Shown here piece after piece: positions 53,134 through 62,026 of a stretch of 64,000 nucleotides of DNA (positions within the stretch are counted from its first letter, which is position 1; each line of letters starts with the position of its first letter). The DNA comes from SZUA-365 sp964635845 (GTDB taxonomy: Bacteria; Bacteroidota; Ignavibacteria; SZUA-365), in the NCBI GenBank assembly GCA_964635845.1, contig CAZWNO010000006.1, positions 1 to 64,000 on the forward strand. Direction: 5' to 3'. The translations under genes were made by a program, and so were the position numbers. The notes beneath the pieces were generated by a model. The model was not told where the DNA came from. It saw only the letters and a list, made by a program, of their open reading frames with translations, and did no database searches.

Positions 53134-54447
53134 CTAGTGCAGCTTGAATTTGATCGGGATCTGCATCGTCATTTCGTAGGTCTCGCCTTTGTACACAGCG
53201 GGACGGAAGTGCAATCCGCGCACGGCGTCAAGCGCCGCTGCGTCGAGCAATGGATCGACCGATTTCCTGATGCGATGAGCGGTGGCCGAACCGTCGCGTT
53301 TGATCGTCACCTCCACGACGACGATACCTTCGAGTTTTTTCTCGCGGGCTTTCTCAGGATAGACGAGGTGTTTGCGCAGCTCATCGATTCCGCCCAGGAT
53401 TTCAGCGGTATAATCCTTGTTCGGATCATACGTCCCGGTGTCGGCGGGAAGCATGCCTTCGATTTTCAGAGGGTCCTTCACGTCGGCTTCCTTCGGTGCG
53501 TTTTCGCTGCACCTCCATGACAGCGGCAGGATGACCAGTGAAAAAGCGATGACGAGCGCGTAGTGCTTCCACTTCATTGCGCTGTGCTGCCCTGCCTTGA
53601 ACAATTCCGTGATTCGCTGCACGAAACCGCGGCGGGTCTCGAAGAAACAGGTGCCGGTCTGCAGGAGACGCGCGGGCTGCGCTTCCGCGAAATTCAGAAG
53701 AAGACGTCCGTAATCCTGCGGCCGCGTCCCTGTCCGGCGAAGCGCCTCTTCATCGCAGATGAGTTCGCGGTAGCGGAAGATCCGGAGATTCGCGAACCAC
53801 ATCATCGGATTGAGCGCATACGCGACCTGCGCGAGCGTCTGCAGCAGCACGACGATTCCGTCGTGCCGGCGGAGATGCGCACGCTCATGCTGCAGCACGG
53901 CGAGTAGGATGTCCCGCGGCGCCTCGGCGATCGCGGGCGTGATGTAGATGCGCGGCCGGCGGATGCCCGTCGCGAGTGGCGAGGGAATGTGTGTCGAAAT
54001 CAGAATCGGCGGCCAGTCCCCCGCGGGTGCATCTTCAAACGGCAGCGCGTCCCGCAGCCGGCGGCGCAGTTCCATCGCCCGCCACGCGGCCATGCCGGCC
54101 AGCGCCAGGGAACTGCCGAACAGCGCAATGAGGATGAGCATTTCCGTGGAAAAGGTGACGGACGCCTCGGGCGCGGCCGCTCCGGCGACGGCGACAGGCG
54201 CCACGAGGTACACGGGAGCAGGAAGGACCTCCGCGCCGGGCAGGGAGAGGACGGGCGGGATGACCGCCTTGACCAGAACAGTCATCCAGAGCAGGTAGCG
54301 GAAACGGGGCGTGCTCCATCTCGCTGGCAGGGAGCGCTCGACCAGCAGGACGAGCAGCACGAAGACGGCTGTCTGGAGCTGCATCGTGAACCAGAGGTTC
54401 AGGATGTCCGCCGCGTTCACCCGGAGGAAATCCAGTATTGCGTTCAT
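53134..54447 (-). CDS. BlaR1-like M56 metallopeptidase with C-terminal TonB domain
   Basis: A 437-residue membrane protein. Two or three N-terminal helices precede an M56 metalloprotease domain with the zinc motif HERAH (QHERAHLRRHD) and a downstream Glu in ELICDEEA. A further helix (YALVIAFSLVILPLSW) leads to a periplasmic TonB C-terminal domain (YPEKAREKKLEGIVVVEVTI). In BlaR1 this position holds a beta-lactam sensor. Here the sensor is replaced by a TonB-type domain, a layout common in Bacteroidota. It overlaps the blaI-like gene by 4 bp (ATGA). Confidence 0.92.
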   Translation of the reverse strand: MNAILDFLRVNAADILNLWFTMQLQTAVFVLLVLLVERSLPARWSTPRFRYLLWMTVLVKAVIPPVLSLPGAEVLPAPVYLVAPVAVAGAAAPEASVTFSTEMLILIALFGSSLALAGMAAWRAMELRRRLRDALPFEDAPAGDWPPILISTHIPSPLATGIRRPRIYITPAIAEAPRDILLAVLQHERAHLRRHDGIVVLLQTLAQVAYALNPMMWFANLRIFRYRELICDEEALRRTGTRPQDYGRLLLNFAEAQPARLLQTGTCFFETRRGFVQRITELFKAGQHSAMKWKHYALVIAFSLVILPLSWRCSENAPKEADVKDPLKIEGMLPADTGTYDPNKDYTAEILGGIDELRKHLVYPEKAREKKLEGIVVVEVTIKRDGSATAHRIRKSVDPLLDAAALDAVRGLHFRPAVYKGETYEMTMQIPIKFKLH

Positions 54448-54860
54448 TTGCGCGCCTCCTTCCGGTCCTGCTTTCCGGCTTTCGATTCGTTATCCTCGAG
54501 CATCCGCCGCAGGGCCGCGATGTCTTCGTCGCTCAGCTTACGGCTGCTGACGAGAAAAGATGCCATGGCGCCGAAGCTGCCGCGGAACATGCGGTCGGCG
54601 ACGGTCGCCATCGACGCATCGAGCACTTTCTCGCGCCGGACGGCAGGCGTGTACTGATTCACAAGACCGCGCTTCACCCGCCTGAGCATGCCCTTGTCGA
54701 CGAGGATGTTCATCAGCGTCTGCACGGTGGTGTAAGCTTTCTCGTCGTGGGGATACGCCTTCTCCAGCACGTCGCGTACCGTGACGGCGCCGCCCGCGTC
54801 CCATATCACCGCCATCAGTTCCCATTCCGCTGCGGAGAGTTCGTGTTTTCTTGCTGCCAT
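54444..54860 (-). CDS. BlaI/MecI-family repressor
   Basis: A 138-residue winged-helix repressor with the family wording LSAAEWELMAVIWD, TTVQTLMNILVDKGMLRRVKRG and an acidic C-terminal dimerisation helix. It is normally cleaved or released through the M56 sensor encoded by the next gene. A palindrome just upstream is the probable operator. It is the first gene of a blaI-blaR1-tonB operon. Confidence 0.95.
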   Translation of the reverse strand: MAARKHELSAAEWELMAVIWDAGGAVTVRDVLEKAYPHDEKAYTTVQTLMNILVDKGMLRRVKRGLVNQYTPAVRREKVLDASMATVADRMFRGSFGAMASFLVSSRKLSDEDIAALRRMLEDNESKAGKQDRKEARK

Positions 54861-54873
54861 GATCGTCTCGTGC

Positions 54874-54889
54874 TACTAAGTTCTTAGTA
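54874..54889. promoter_or_regulatory. Probable BlaI operator palindrome
   Basis: TACTAAG-TT-CTTAGTA has perfect 7-bp arms and lies 13 bp upstream of the repressor's start codon (on the minus strand). Its TAC...GTA ends resemble known BlaI/MecI boxes. Confidence 0.7.
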
Positions 54890-54946
54890 ACTATACGAAA
54901 CGATTAGGAGGATGTCAAGAGGGCGGGACGATGGGGATGAAATTTT

Positions 54947-55283
54947 GCACCGGCCAGTGTGGCGAGCACGAGCACGAGGACGAGAACGTGGACGTGTACG
55001 TGGACGTGGACGAGAACGAGCACGAGTACCAGGACGTGGACGAGGACGTGAATACGTTGAAGCGATGTTCGGGGAAACAGCGAGGTTTTCGTGCACGAGC
55101 ACGTGCACGTGCACGTGACCGAATCACGAACGAAGTCGCATCACCTCACGTACTCGTACTCGTGCTCGTACTCGTGCTCGTGCTCGTGCGCGTGCTCGTG
55201 CTCGTGCTCGTGCTCGTACTCGTACTCGTGCTCGTGCTCGAAGACGGCGCGCTGGGGCGCGCCGTTCCCTGCTCGTGCTCGTC
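54947..55283. repeat. CTCGTG repeat module, copy 2
   Basis: The left arm of CACGAG/GACGTG hexamers (54961-55053) is followed by a core (GGGGAAACAGCGAGGTTTTC from 55071, then GAACGAAGTCGCATCACCTC) and a right arm of CTCGTG/CTCGTA hexamers (55155-55240). The GC hairpin GGCGCGC-TGGG-GCGCGCC (55246-55263) and a short CTCGTG tail then end directly at the stop codon of the minus-strand porin gene (55284-55286). The arms are mutually complementary. Open reading frames through it are repeat artefacts. Confidence 0.92.
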
Positions 55284-56495
55284 CTAAAATCCCGAAACAA
55301 ATCCCACCGACACCCGCGGCGTTTCCTCCTCGAGGTCGTAGGTGACCTCGCCGATCAGACGCAGGTTGCGCGCGAGAAGGCGGCCGGCGCTGAGCGTCGC
55401 GGTGTGGTATTTGAGCGCACTGTCCTTGTCCTCGGTCATGTTGTAGAGGCCGATGAACGACCACTTCGAATCGGGTCCGCCGGGCAGGTACACCAGCTCG
55501 GCCATGATGCCGTCCATCGTGTTTTCGCGCAGCGAGGTACCCTGCGGGGCGGCATACGGCAAGTCGCTGTCGATGCGGTGCAGGTACTGTGCGTTGAGTT
55601 CGATGTACTCGTTGCCGATGGTGAGGTCGGGACCGAAGTACGTGACGGTGTTCTTCACGTCGGAGATCTGCGACGCCCCGCCTTCATAGGAGAAGAGCAC
55701 GTCGCGGAACAGCTCCTCGCCCTGATAATAGAAGCCACCGATGCGCACTGGACCGACGCTCTGCGAGGCGCGGAAGGCGAACGCCTTGCCGTTGTCGATG
55801 TCGAAGACCTTGTTCACCGCTTCACCGATGCCGTTGCCGTTGAGCGCCTGCGCGACGAGGTCGAGTCCGAAATCGAAACCGTAGCCGAGAATGACACCGC
55901 GGTCGTAGGTCAGATTGGCATGGGACCAGGCGGGACGCATGCGGTAAACCTCATAGTCCTCGAGGGTGAGGCGCAGCTCGCGTTTGAACAACGGATCGCA
56001 GACCTGGAACTGTCCGATCGTGAGATCGAGATTGCTGCCGAAGAGATCGTTGAAGTAGACGAAGGCGTCTTCGAGTCCCGTGACCTCGCCGCGCTCGTTC
56101 ATGTAGAAATACATGTAGTAGCTGACGTCCTCGGTCACGGGTCCCCCGCTCAGCAGCTTCACACCATAAGGCGCCTGGAAATCAAACTTCCCCGCATCGC
56201 GCTTCGCATACTGCAGGAAGCCGTCGAAGCGCACTGCGATCGGAAAGAAGCGGTGCAGCAGAAGCATGTCGTCGCCCGTCTCGACGTATGTGCGCGGCGG
56301 TTCCGGTGCGTCCGGCAGGCGGAACGCGTTGGCGGCGAAATCCTCGCCATAGGGCTTCAGCTTCGGCACCGAACTGTGACAGGTCGAACAGCTGACGTTG
56401 TACTTCCGCGCGAAAGCGGGGATGGCGGTCGCAGTCCGCGGCAGTGCAAGCAGCACGATGAGGGCGGAGAGCAGGAAGGTACTGATTCTGTTCAT
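55284..56495 (-). CDS. Outer-membrane beta-barrel protein with N-terminal haem motif
   Basis: A 403-residue protein. A signal peptide (ending RTATAIPAFA) is followed by a single c-type haem motif CSTCH (residues about 36-40), then about 350 residues of beta-barrel-like sequence (GVKLLSGGPVTEDVSYYMYF, and a C-terminal VSVGFVSGF with aromatic end). The combination suggests a porin that carries a haem at its periplasmic entry. The downstream cytochrome gene order and shared repeats support a common role in electron transfer, but the function is unproven. Confidence 0.8.
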   Translation of the reverse strand: MNRISTFLLSALIVLLALPRTATAIPAFARKYNVSCSTCHSSVPKLKPYGEDFAANAFRLPDAPEPPRTYVETGDDMLLLHRFFPIAVRFDGFLQYAKRDAGKFDFQAPYGVKLLSGGPVTEDVSYYMYFYMNERGEVTGLEDAFVYFNDLFGSNLDLTIGQFQVCDPLFKRELRLTLEDYEVYRMRPAWSHANLTYDRGVILGYGFDFGLDLVAQALNGNGIGEAVNKVFDIDNGKAFAFRASQSVGPVRIGGFYYQGEELFRDVLFSYEGGASQISDVKNTVTYFGPDLTIGNEYIELNAQYLHRIDSDLPYAAPQGTSLRENTMDGIMAELVYLPGGPDSKWSFIGLYNMTEDKDSALKYHTATLSAGRLLARNLRLIGEVTYDLEEETPRVSVGFVSGF

Positions 56496-56526
56496 CGTAG
56501 AACCTGGAGGTTATTATTGATCAGTC

Positions 56527-56882
56527 GAGTTTTCGAGCACGAGCACGAGGACGAGGACGAGGACGTGTACGAGGACGTGTACGAGGACGAGGACGTGAGT
56601 AATTCCGTTGTGGCGGTGTCTGGGGAAACAGCGAGGTTTTCGTGCACGAGCACGTGCACGTCTCCGAATCAGGAACGAAGTCGCATCACCTCACGTGCTC
56701 GTGCTCGAAGTTGGCGCGCTGGGGCGCGCCGTTCCCAGCTCGTATACGTGCTCGTGCTCGTGCTCGTCCTCGTGCTCGTGCTCGTGCTCGTGCTCGTCCT
56801 CGTGCTCGTGCTCGTCCTCGTCCTCGTCCTCGTCCTCGTGCTCGTGCTCGTGCTCGTCCTCGTGCTCGTGCTCGTGCTCGCC
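56527..56882. repeat. CTCGTG repeat module, copy 3
   Basis: It has the same layout as copy 2: a CACGAG/GACGAG left arm (56535-56598), a shared core from 56622 (GGGGAAACAGCGAGGTTTTC) with GAACGAAGTCGCATCACCTC, the GC hairpin GGCGCGC-TGGG-GCGCGCC (56713-56730) and a long CTCGTG/CTCGTC run to 56880. It ends at the TAA stop (56883-56885) of the minus-strand cytochrome gene. In this copy the hairpin lies before the longest hexamer run. Confidence 0.92.
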
Positions 56883-58247
56883 TTAATAGTCCACTGCCTC
56901 GAACCAGCTTTCGGCGCGATTGATGAACTCGGACTTCATTTCCTCGGCGGGGACGCCAAGGTACTCGCCGACGGATTGGATCAGGCGCCGGTACTGCAAT
57001 TCCGCGACGATGCGGACCTTGCCCAGCGGGAGATTCGCGGGAAGCTTCCAGGTGTAGGTCTCGAGCTTCGTCTCGCGCGGACCGATGCGGTAATCCGCGC
57101 CCAGCCGCGCGGTATTCCACTGTGCGATGGTCATGCGGTCCTGCGGATCGAAATATGCCATGCGGAACACCCGGTCGCCCTCGTGCGGAAGCGCATCGCG
57201 CGCGAGGCCCTTGAAATCCGGAGTACTCATCATCATGCCCATGTCCTGGAACGCGAGTGCATTGGATGAGATTGTATATTCCTCACCTTCAAATCCTTTT
57301 TTATCGACCGGCAGGTGGTAGCTCTTCCCGTTCGCATCGATCGCGGTGACGGTGAGCCAGAGCTGCCGTTCCTCGACCGAACCCGAGGGAATCTTGTGTC
57401 CCGCCTTGTGATTGTAGCAGGCCACGGTGATGCGCAACTGTTCGCCGGGCACGACCTCGCGCACGTCAGGGTATACCGCCACCTCGACCGCTCCCGCAAG
57501 CCGCGCGGGCGTATGCGCGCCGGTGAACAGATGCTGCGCGACGTCGTCGTGATCCTTGGACATGATGGAATTGCGTCCTTTCGCTGGCGGCATGTGGCAG
57601 TCCTGGCAGCGCACACCCTCGCGGCTGTAGGGACCTTCCTTCCACTCCAGGTGCGTGCTCTTCACCCACACGCCGAAGGGATTCTTCTCGTTGTGACAGC
57701 TGCCGCAGAGGTCGGGCGAGACAATGAAGTCATGCTTCGTCGTCAGGTGATGCGGGGATTCGACGCCCTCGCGGTTGCCGCGCTTGGTGCGGCCGGGTTC
57801 GACGGTGAAGCTGAAGTTGAACGGCGGCTGTTCTCCCGTGCCGGTGATGGTGTGGCAGAGGTCGCAGGAGACGCTTTCATCCGCGCGCGAACCGGTGAAC
57901 GGTTTCGGCGGCGGCACCTCGCCCGTGATGAAGGCCAGCGGCGCGTGGCAGCCGTTGCATCCCTCCTGCACGGGATCGAACTTCGGATCGACCTTTCCGT
58001 GCGGCACGGCGAGCTTGAAATACTCGATTTCATCCCACGCATGCGTATAGGCCTGCGACATCATGGCCTGCTCGTACTGCCGCGCGAAATCCTTGTGGCA
58101 GCTCGCGCAGCGCAGCGGTTTTTCGAAGAGATCGTAATTGCCGCTCCCCTTGAGCCCATCTCCGAACTTCGCGCTCTGCGTCCATGCGGGGACCGCGAAA
58201 GCCATGAAGAGCAGCAGCAGAAACATCGTGCGGAGTGTCGTACCCAT
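56883..58247 (-). CDS. Pentaheme c-type cytochrome
   Basis: A 454-residue exported multihaem protein. A signal peptide (LLLLFMAFAVPAWTQ) is followed by five CxxCH motifs: CASCH, CNGCH, CDLCH, CGSCH and CQDCH, all within the N-terminal ~240 residues. The C-terminal ~220 residues are beta-rich with no haem motif. The layout resembles periplasmic or outer-surface multihaem cytochromes of the cytochrome c-554/octahaem-related group, but the exact family is uncertain. GGAGG upstream of 58247 supports the start. It lies upstream of the haem-porin gene on the same strand. Confidence 0.9.
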   Translation of the reverse strand: MGTTLRTMFLLLLFMAFAVPAWTQSAKFGDGLKGSGNYDLFEKPLRCASCHKDFARQYEQAMMSQAYTHAWDEIEYFKLAVPHGKVDPKFDPVQEGCNGCHAPLAFITGEVPPPKPFTGSRADESVSCDLCHTITGTGEQPPFNFSFTVEPGRTKRGNREGVESPHHLTTKHDFIVSPDLCGSCHNEKNPFGVWVKSTHLEWKEGPYSREGVRCQDCHMPPAKGRNSIMSKDHDDVAQHLFTGAHTPARLAGAVEVAVYPDVREVVPGEQLRITVACYNHKAGHKIPSGSVEERQLWLTVTAIDANGKSYHLPVDKKGFEGEEYTISSNALAFQDMGMMMSTPDFKGLARDALPHEGDRVFRMAYFDPQDRMTIAQWNTARLGADYRIGPRETKLETYTWKLPANLPLGKVRIVAELQYRRLIQSVGEYLGVPAEEMKSEFINRAESWFEAVDY

Positions 58248-58446
58248 CGTATCCTCCGGAAGGTGCGTGTCGGCAATGCGCATATCGGATCGTTCCATCC
58301 GATTACTTTCATAGCACGAACTTACGTGTTTTCCGCATTAAATGCCTGCCGGAGCCAATAACTTTTCGGGATTTGAATTTGGTGTTATTCTTCGTACAAT
58401 TCGGCCATTCGGCTCTTATTCACGGCATAAACAGACGGAGGAAACA

Positions 58447-59127
58447 ATGAGACGATTCCTTATCACCGTGCTGCTGCTCTCGAACGTCATCATGCTTTCC
58501 GCGCAGGAGGCGCCTGACGGCGACAAGGAGAAATCTCCCTGGCGGGGGGAGTACGGAGTTATGATCGGAAGTGTGCACGTGGCGGAAATCGAGGGGATCG
58601 ATCAGCCCATGGTCGGCACCACCTCGCAGTCGGGAGCGTTCATGCTCGGCCTCGAATACCGGCTGGGTGAAGACTGGTCGCTGTACGGCGGCGTGCATTT
58701 TAATTTCCGCCAGGGCCAGGCCTGGGCGAACGGCATTCCCTTCGCACTGGGGGAGAACGGTCTCGATATTCCCATCCTGCTTCGCGTCGACTCCTGGATT
58801 CCGCTCGGCATCATCCTGCCGGCCGTCGGCTTCGAGGCCAGCGCCGGTCCGTACTACGGCATGCTGTTCGGATTGACGGTGCGTGAAATTCCCGGCGTCT
58901 CCCAGCCGAAGGCCGTCGGCGCCGATGCCGATTTCTTCGACTATCACCATCTCGGCATCCTGGCGGAACTGCGTATCCGCATCCGCATTTCGGAGCGCGA
59001 CGATGTCAGCGTCGGCGTCTACACCGTCCAGGATATCGTCACCTTCGGCGCCGCGGACGATCAGCCCATCGTCCCGAAATTCGAAATCGGCGGCATCTCC
59101 ATAGGATTTTCCCGTCCGATATTCTGA
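58447..59127 (+). CDS. Outer-membrane beta-barrel protein
   Basis: A 226-residue exported protein with a signal peptide (MRRFLITVLLLSNVIMLSAQ) and alternating hydrophobic strands ending IGGISIGFSRPIF, typical of small OMP_b-brl/PorT-like barrels. The start at 58447 has a GGAGGAA site. It is divergent from the cytochrome gene; its role is unknown. Confidence 0.8.
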   Translation: MRRFLITVLLLSNVIMLSAQEAPDGDKEKSPWRGEYGVMIGSVHVAEIEGIDQPMVGTTSQSGAFMLGLEYRLGEDWSLYGGVHFNFRQGQAWANGIPFALGENGLDIPILLRVDSWIPLGIILPAVGFEASAGPYYGMLFGLTVREIPGVSQPKAVGADADFFDYHHLGILAELRIRIRISERDDVSVGVYTVQDIVTFGAADDQPIVPKFEIGGISIGFSRPIF

Positions 59128-59333
59128 CGCCGGAAAAACACCACCGCGCTCCGCGCTCCCCCGCGCGCCGCGGCTTTCTCCAGCTATACGACCGTTTGAT
59201 TACCAGCACATATTTCTTCCTGATCAGGGTCTTTCTGTCCGATTTATCTTGTTTTTTGTCTCCTGACGGGGTATGTTGATTCGTACATATCCAACTCTGG
59301 TACCAATACGAAGAAACGGAATCGTACACAGCA

Positions 59334-59457
59334 GGCCGGCAGCGACGGAATGCTCCGCGTACTTGTCGATGTCGCGGATCTGCGCCCGGGCGTGTATGAC
59401 TGCCGCATCACAGCGGGAGATCGAGGTTCGCGCCGCATGGTATCAATCGTCCGTTGA
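59334..59457 (+). pseudogene. Duplicated 3' fragment of the SBBP-repeat T9SS gene
   Basis: This segment is nearly identical to 61857-61980, the last ~120 bp of the 59575 gene. It reads in the same sense and frame (GSDGMLRVLVDVADLRPG to MVSIVR, then a stop) but lacks a start and the rest of the gene. It is probably the remnant of a deleted paralogue or a product of unequal recombination. Upstream is AT-rich non-coding sequence (59128-59333), where I see nothing else. Confidence 0.85.
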
Positions 59458-59574
59458 CAGGTATGAGGCCGAGGGGTGGCGCAAAGTGTCCCCCCTCGGC
59501 CACTTCCATGACAGAAAACTGAATCGCTTTTCTCCACACGAATCACAGAGACTGCTTGACGTCAGGAGAATCGG

Positions 59575-61980
59575 ATGAAACGTACATATTTAAATAGATG
59601 CATACTTATCATTTTTGTGGCGATGCTTGCACCCGCCTTACCTCGGGTTTCTGGCATGGCCGTATATGGACAGAACGCACCGGTGCATGATACTGATGCC
59701 CTTCAGTCCGCATATGCGTCGGCAGCGGGTCGATTTATCGAGAATGCTGGCCAACTCGGTGATGCACTGTTCGTGGCGCAATTGGGAGAACGTGATGTCC
59801 TTTTTTACCGTGACAGCATCGTAGTTTTCCACTACGATGAGATCCTGCGACAGGAAGATATTGACCAAACCGAGCGAGAATGCGAGAGCATCATGTCAAC
59901 GAAAATGACGCATCCTCCTGACGCTCACGAAACGCTATATCGTCGTGTTACATGTTCTCTGCACCTTTTTCCTGAACCCACATCCTTCAATCCGATTCCC
60001 AGCGGAATACGAGATGAAGTGGTCAACTATCTGATCTCCCCCACGATCACCCACCAATGCATCGGGGTGGCGACATGGGACTCTCTGCACTATCGTGATA
60101 TCGATGGTTGGTACACTCTTTCCTTTTTATTCAGAGAGGGGAGGCTTTGCTGTGATGTCAAACTCAAGGAACTTGTACCTGATGCAGTAGTTGCGTTTGT
60201 CCATCGACTACAGAATGACATCAACTTGCTCATCGAAGGTCCAGAGATTCAGTCAACCCCTGCCACCGCATCCATCATAAAACCCGGCAGCATCATCTAC
60301 AGCACGTATCTCGGTGGCGGTAAGCCTGAAGGGATTACGATCGTCATACCCATGACACAAGATGAATTCCTCCTCATAGGGGGCACGAGGTCCCCGGACT
60401 TCCCGATAGCAGGAACACCTTTTGATAGCACATTCCGCGGTGATACAAGCTCCATATATTCAACAATGGTTTTTGTCACGCGAATGAATATCGCCACCAA
60501 ACAGATCATATTTTCCACATATTTCGGCGGAACCGACCTGGATGGGCTCATATCAGCTATATACCATGACGGCCATATCGTATTGGCAGGCAGCACCTGG
60601 TCCAATGATCTGCCTGTGACGGCCAACGCGTGGCAACCAGTGTACCGAGGCAATGGTGATGGTTATATCGCCGCGTTGAACGCAACAGGTTCGGAGCTTG
60701 TCTTCTGCAGCTATATTGGCGGATCGGGAGTCGAGAATCTCAAGGACATGAAGATCGATGCAAACGGAGATATCGTTATTACAGGGCTTACTGACTCCTG
60801 GAACTATCCCACCACTCCGGGGGTCGTGCAAAGCAGATACGGTGGGGGCGACGACGATATCTTCGTGACCAAGTTCAACGACGACGCATCGGAACTTGTC
60901 TTCAGTACTTTCGTTGGAGGCGCGGGATGGGATGAAGGAAGAAGCCTGGATCTCACGCCCGATGGAAATATCCTTGTTGCTGGATACACGAACTCCAACG
61001 ATTTCCCCGTTACGCAAGACGCGCTGTACGGCAGTCGCTTCGCCATGGACGAGGGCTGTGTTTTCATCCTTTCGCCTGATGGCAGGAGCCTGGGGTATTC
61101 GACCTACATCGCGTGGGACACACATGAGGATGCGTGTGCAGCCTCGCTTGATGAGAACGGAGTCATGACAGTCTTCGGAATCACGACCTCCGCCAATCTT
61201 CCGGTCAACGAATCTTCATTCCAGAAGCAGAAGGGAGAAGCTCCGGCGCATAATTCGACGAGCGAGGACTACTATGTACTCAAGTATCGGCTGACCGGCG
61301 GAGAGATTCTTTCATGCACGTATCTCGGGGGAAATGCACGTGATCGTTATCCGTGGGCATTCATCTCATTACCCGGCGGAAATGTTCTCGTCGGCGGATC
61401 AGGCATTTCGAAGGACTACCCAACTACAGCGGAAATCGACTCCGCGAGTACTGATGACTACGCAATTCAGTTATCTATACTAGACTCGGAACTAGCGTCA
61501 CTGTTATTCAGCATTCGGTACGGCGGGAGTGAGTATAGCTTTCTCGAGCATGCACAAATCAACAACGATCACCTCATTCTGACAGGGTTTACTCACTCCA
61601 CCGACTACCCGATCACTTCGAATGCATGGCAGACCGAGTTCAGGGGTATGACCGACGCCTTCTTCACGATCATAGATATCTCCTCGGTGCTCTCGGCCAG
61701 CTCGCCTCCGCTCGTGCCGTCAACACCTGCAATCGAGGCCTACCCGCAACCGGCGGGCACGACGCTGCGTCTCGTGCAGCGATTGGAACCCGCCGCGCAT
61801 GCGACGGTGACCATGCACGATTGTCTCGGACGCATGCTAAAGCGCATGAGAGCCGAGGCCGGCAGCGACGGAATGCTTCGCGTACTTGTCGATGTCGCGG
61901 ATCTGCGCCCGGGCGTGTATGACTGCCGCATTACAGCGGGAGATCGAGTTTCGCGACGCATGGTATCAATCGTCCATTGA
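59575..61980 (+). CDS. Secreted SBBP-repeat protein with T9SS-like C-terminus
   Basis: An 801-residue exported protein. After a signal peptide (ending VYGQ) and an N-terminal domain with RFIENAGQLGDALFVAQLG, it has repeated SBBP units such as IYSTYLGG, FSTYFGGTDLDG and SYIGGSG, forming a beta-propeller. It ends in a T9SS-like domain with YPQPAGTTLRLVQ in place of the usual NPFNP box. Its GC content is visibly lower than that of neighbouring genes (more TAT, ATC and AAA codons). No catalytic site was seen. Confidence 0.88.
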   Translation: MKRTYLNRCILIIFVAMLAPALPRVSGMAVYGQNAPVHDTDALQSAYASAAGRFIENAGQLGDALFVAQLGERDVLFYRDSIVVFHYDEILRQEDIDQTERECESIMSTKMTHPPDAHETLYRRVTCSLHLFPEPTSFNPIPSGIRDEVVNYLISPTITHQCIGVATWDSLHYRDIDGWYTLSFLFREGRLCCDVKLKELVPDAVVAFVHRLQNDINLLIEGPEIQSTPATASIIKPGSIIYSTYLGGGKPEGITIVIPMTQDEFLLIGGTRSPDFPIAGTPFDSTFRGDTSSIYSTMVFVTRMNIATKQIIFSTYFGGTDLDGLISAIYHDGHIVLAGSTWSNDLPVTANAWQPVYRGNGDGYIAALNATGSELVFCSYIGGSGVENLKDMKIDANGDIVITGLTDSWNYPTTPGVVQSRYGGGDDDIFVTKFNDDASELVFSTFVGGAGWDEGRSLDLTPDGNILVAGYTNSNDFPVTQDALYGSRFAMDEGCVFILSPDGRSLGYSTYIAWDTHEDACAASLDENGVMTVFGITTSANLPVNESSFQKQKGEAPAHNSTSEDYYVLKYRLTGGEILSCTYLGGNARDRYPWAFISLPGGNVLVGGSGISKDYPTTAEIDSASTDDYAIQLSILDSELASLLFSIRYGGSEYSFLEHAQINNDHLILTGFTHSTDYPITSNAWQTEFRGMTDAFFTIIDISSVLSASSPPLVPSTPAIEAYPQPAGTTLRLVQRLEPAAHATVTMHDCLGRMLKRMRAEAGSDGMLRVLVDVADLRPGVYDCRITAGDRVSRRMVSIVH

Positions 61981-62026
61981 CGCGCCATTTATCGTTGTAC
62001 CGCCTGGAGCGGATGAAACCTTAGTC

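Noticed and set aside
55091..55345. Open reading frames rich in Cys-Ser or Val-Leu repeats
   Set aside because: They are translations of the CTCGTG hexamer arrays in all frames, with no start site support and no family resemblance.
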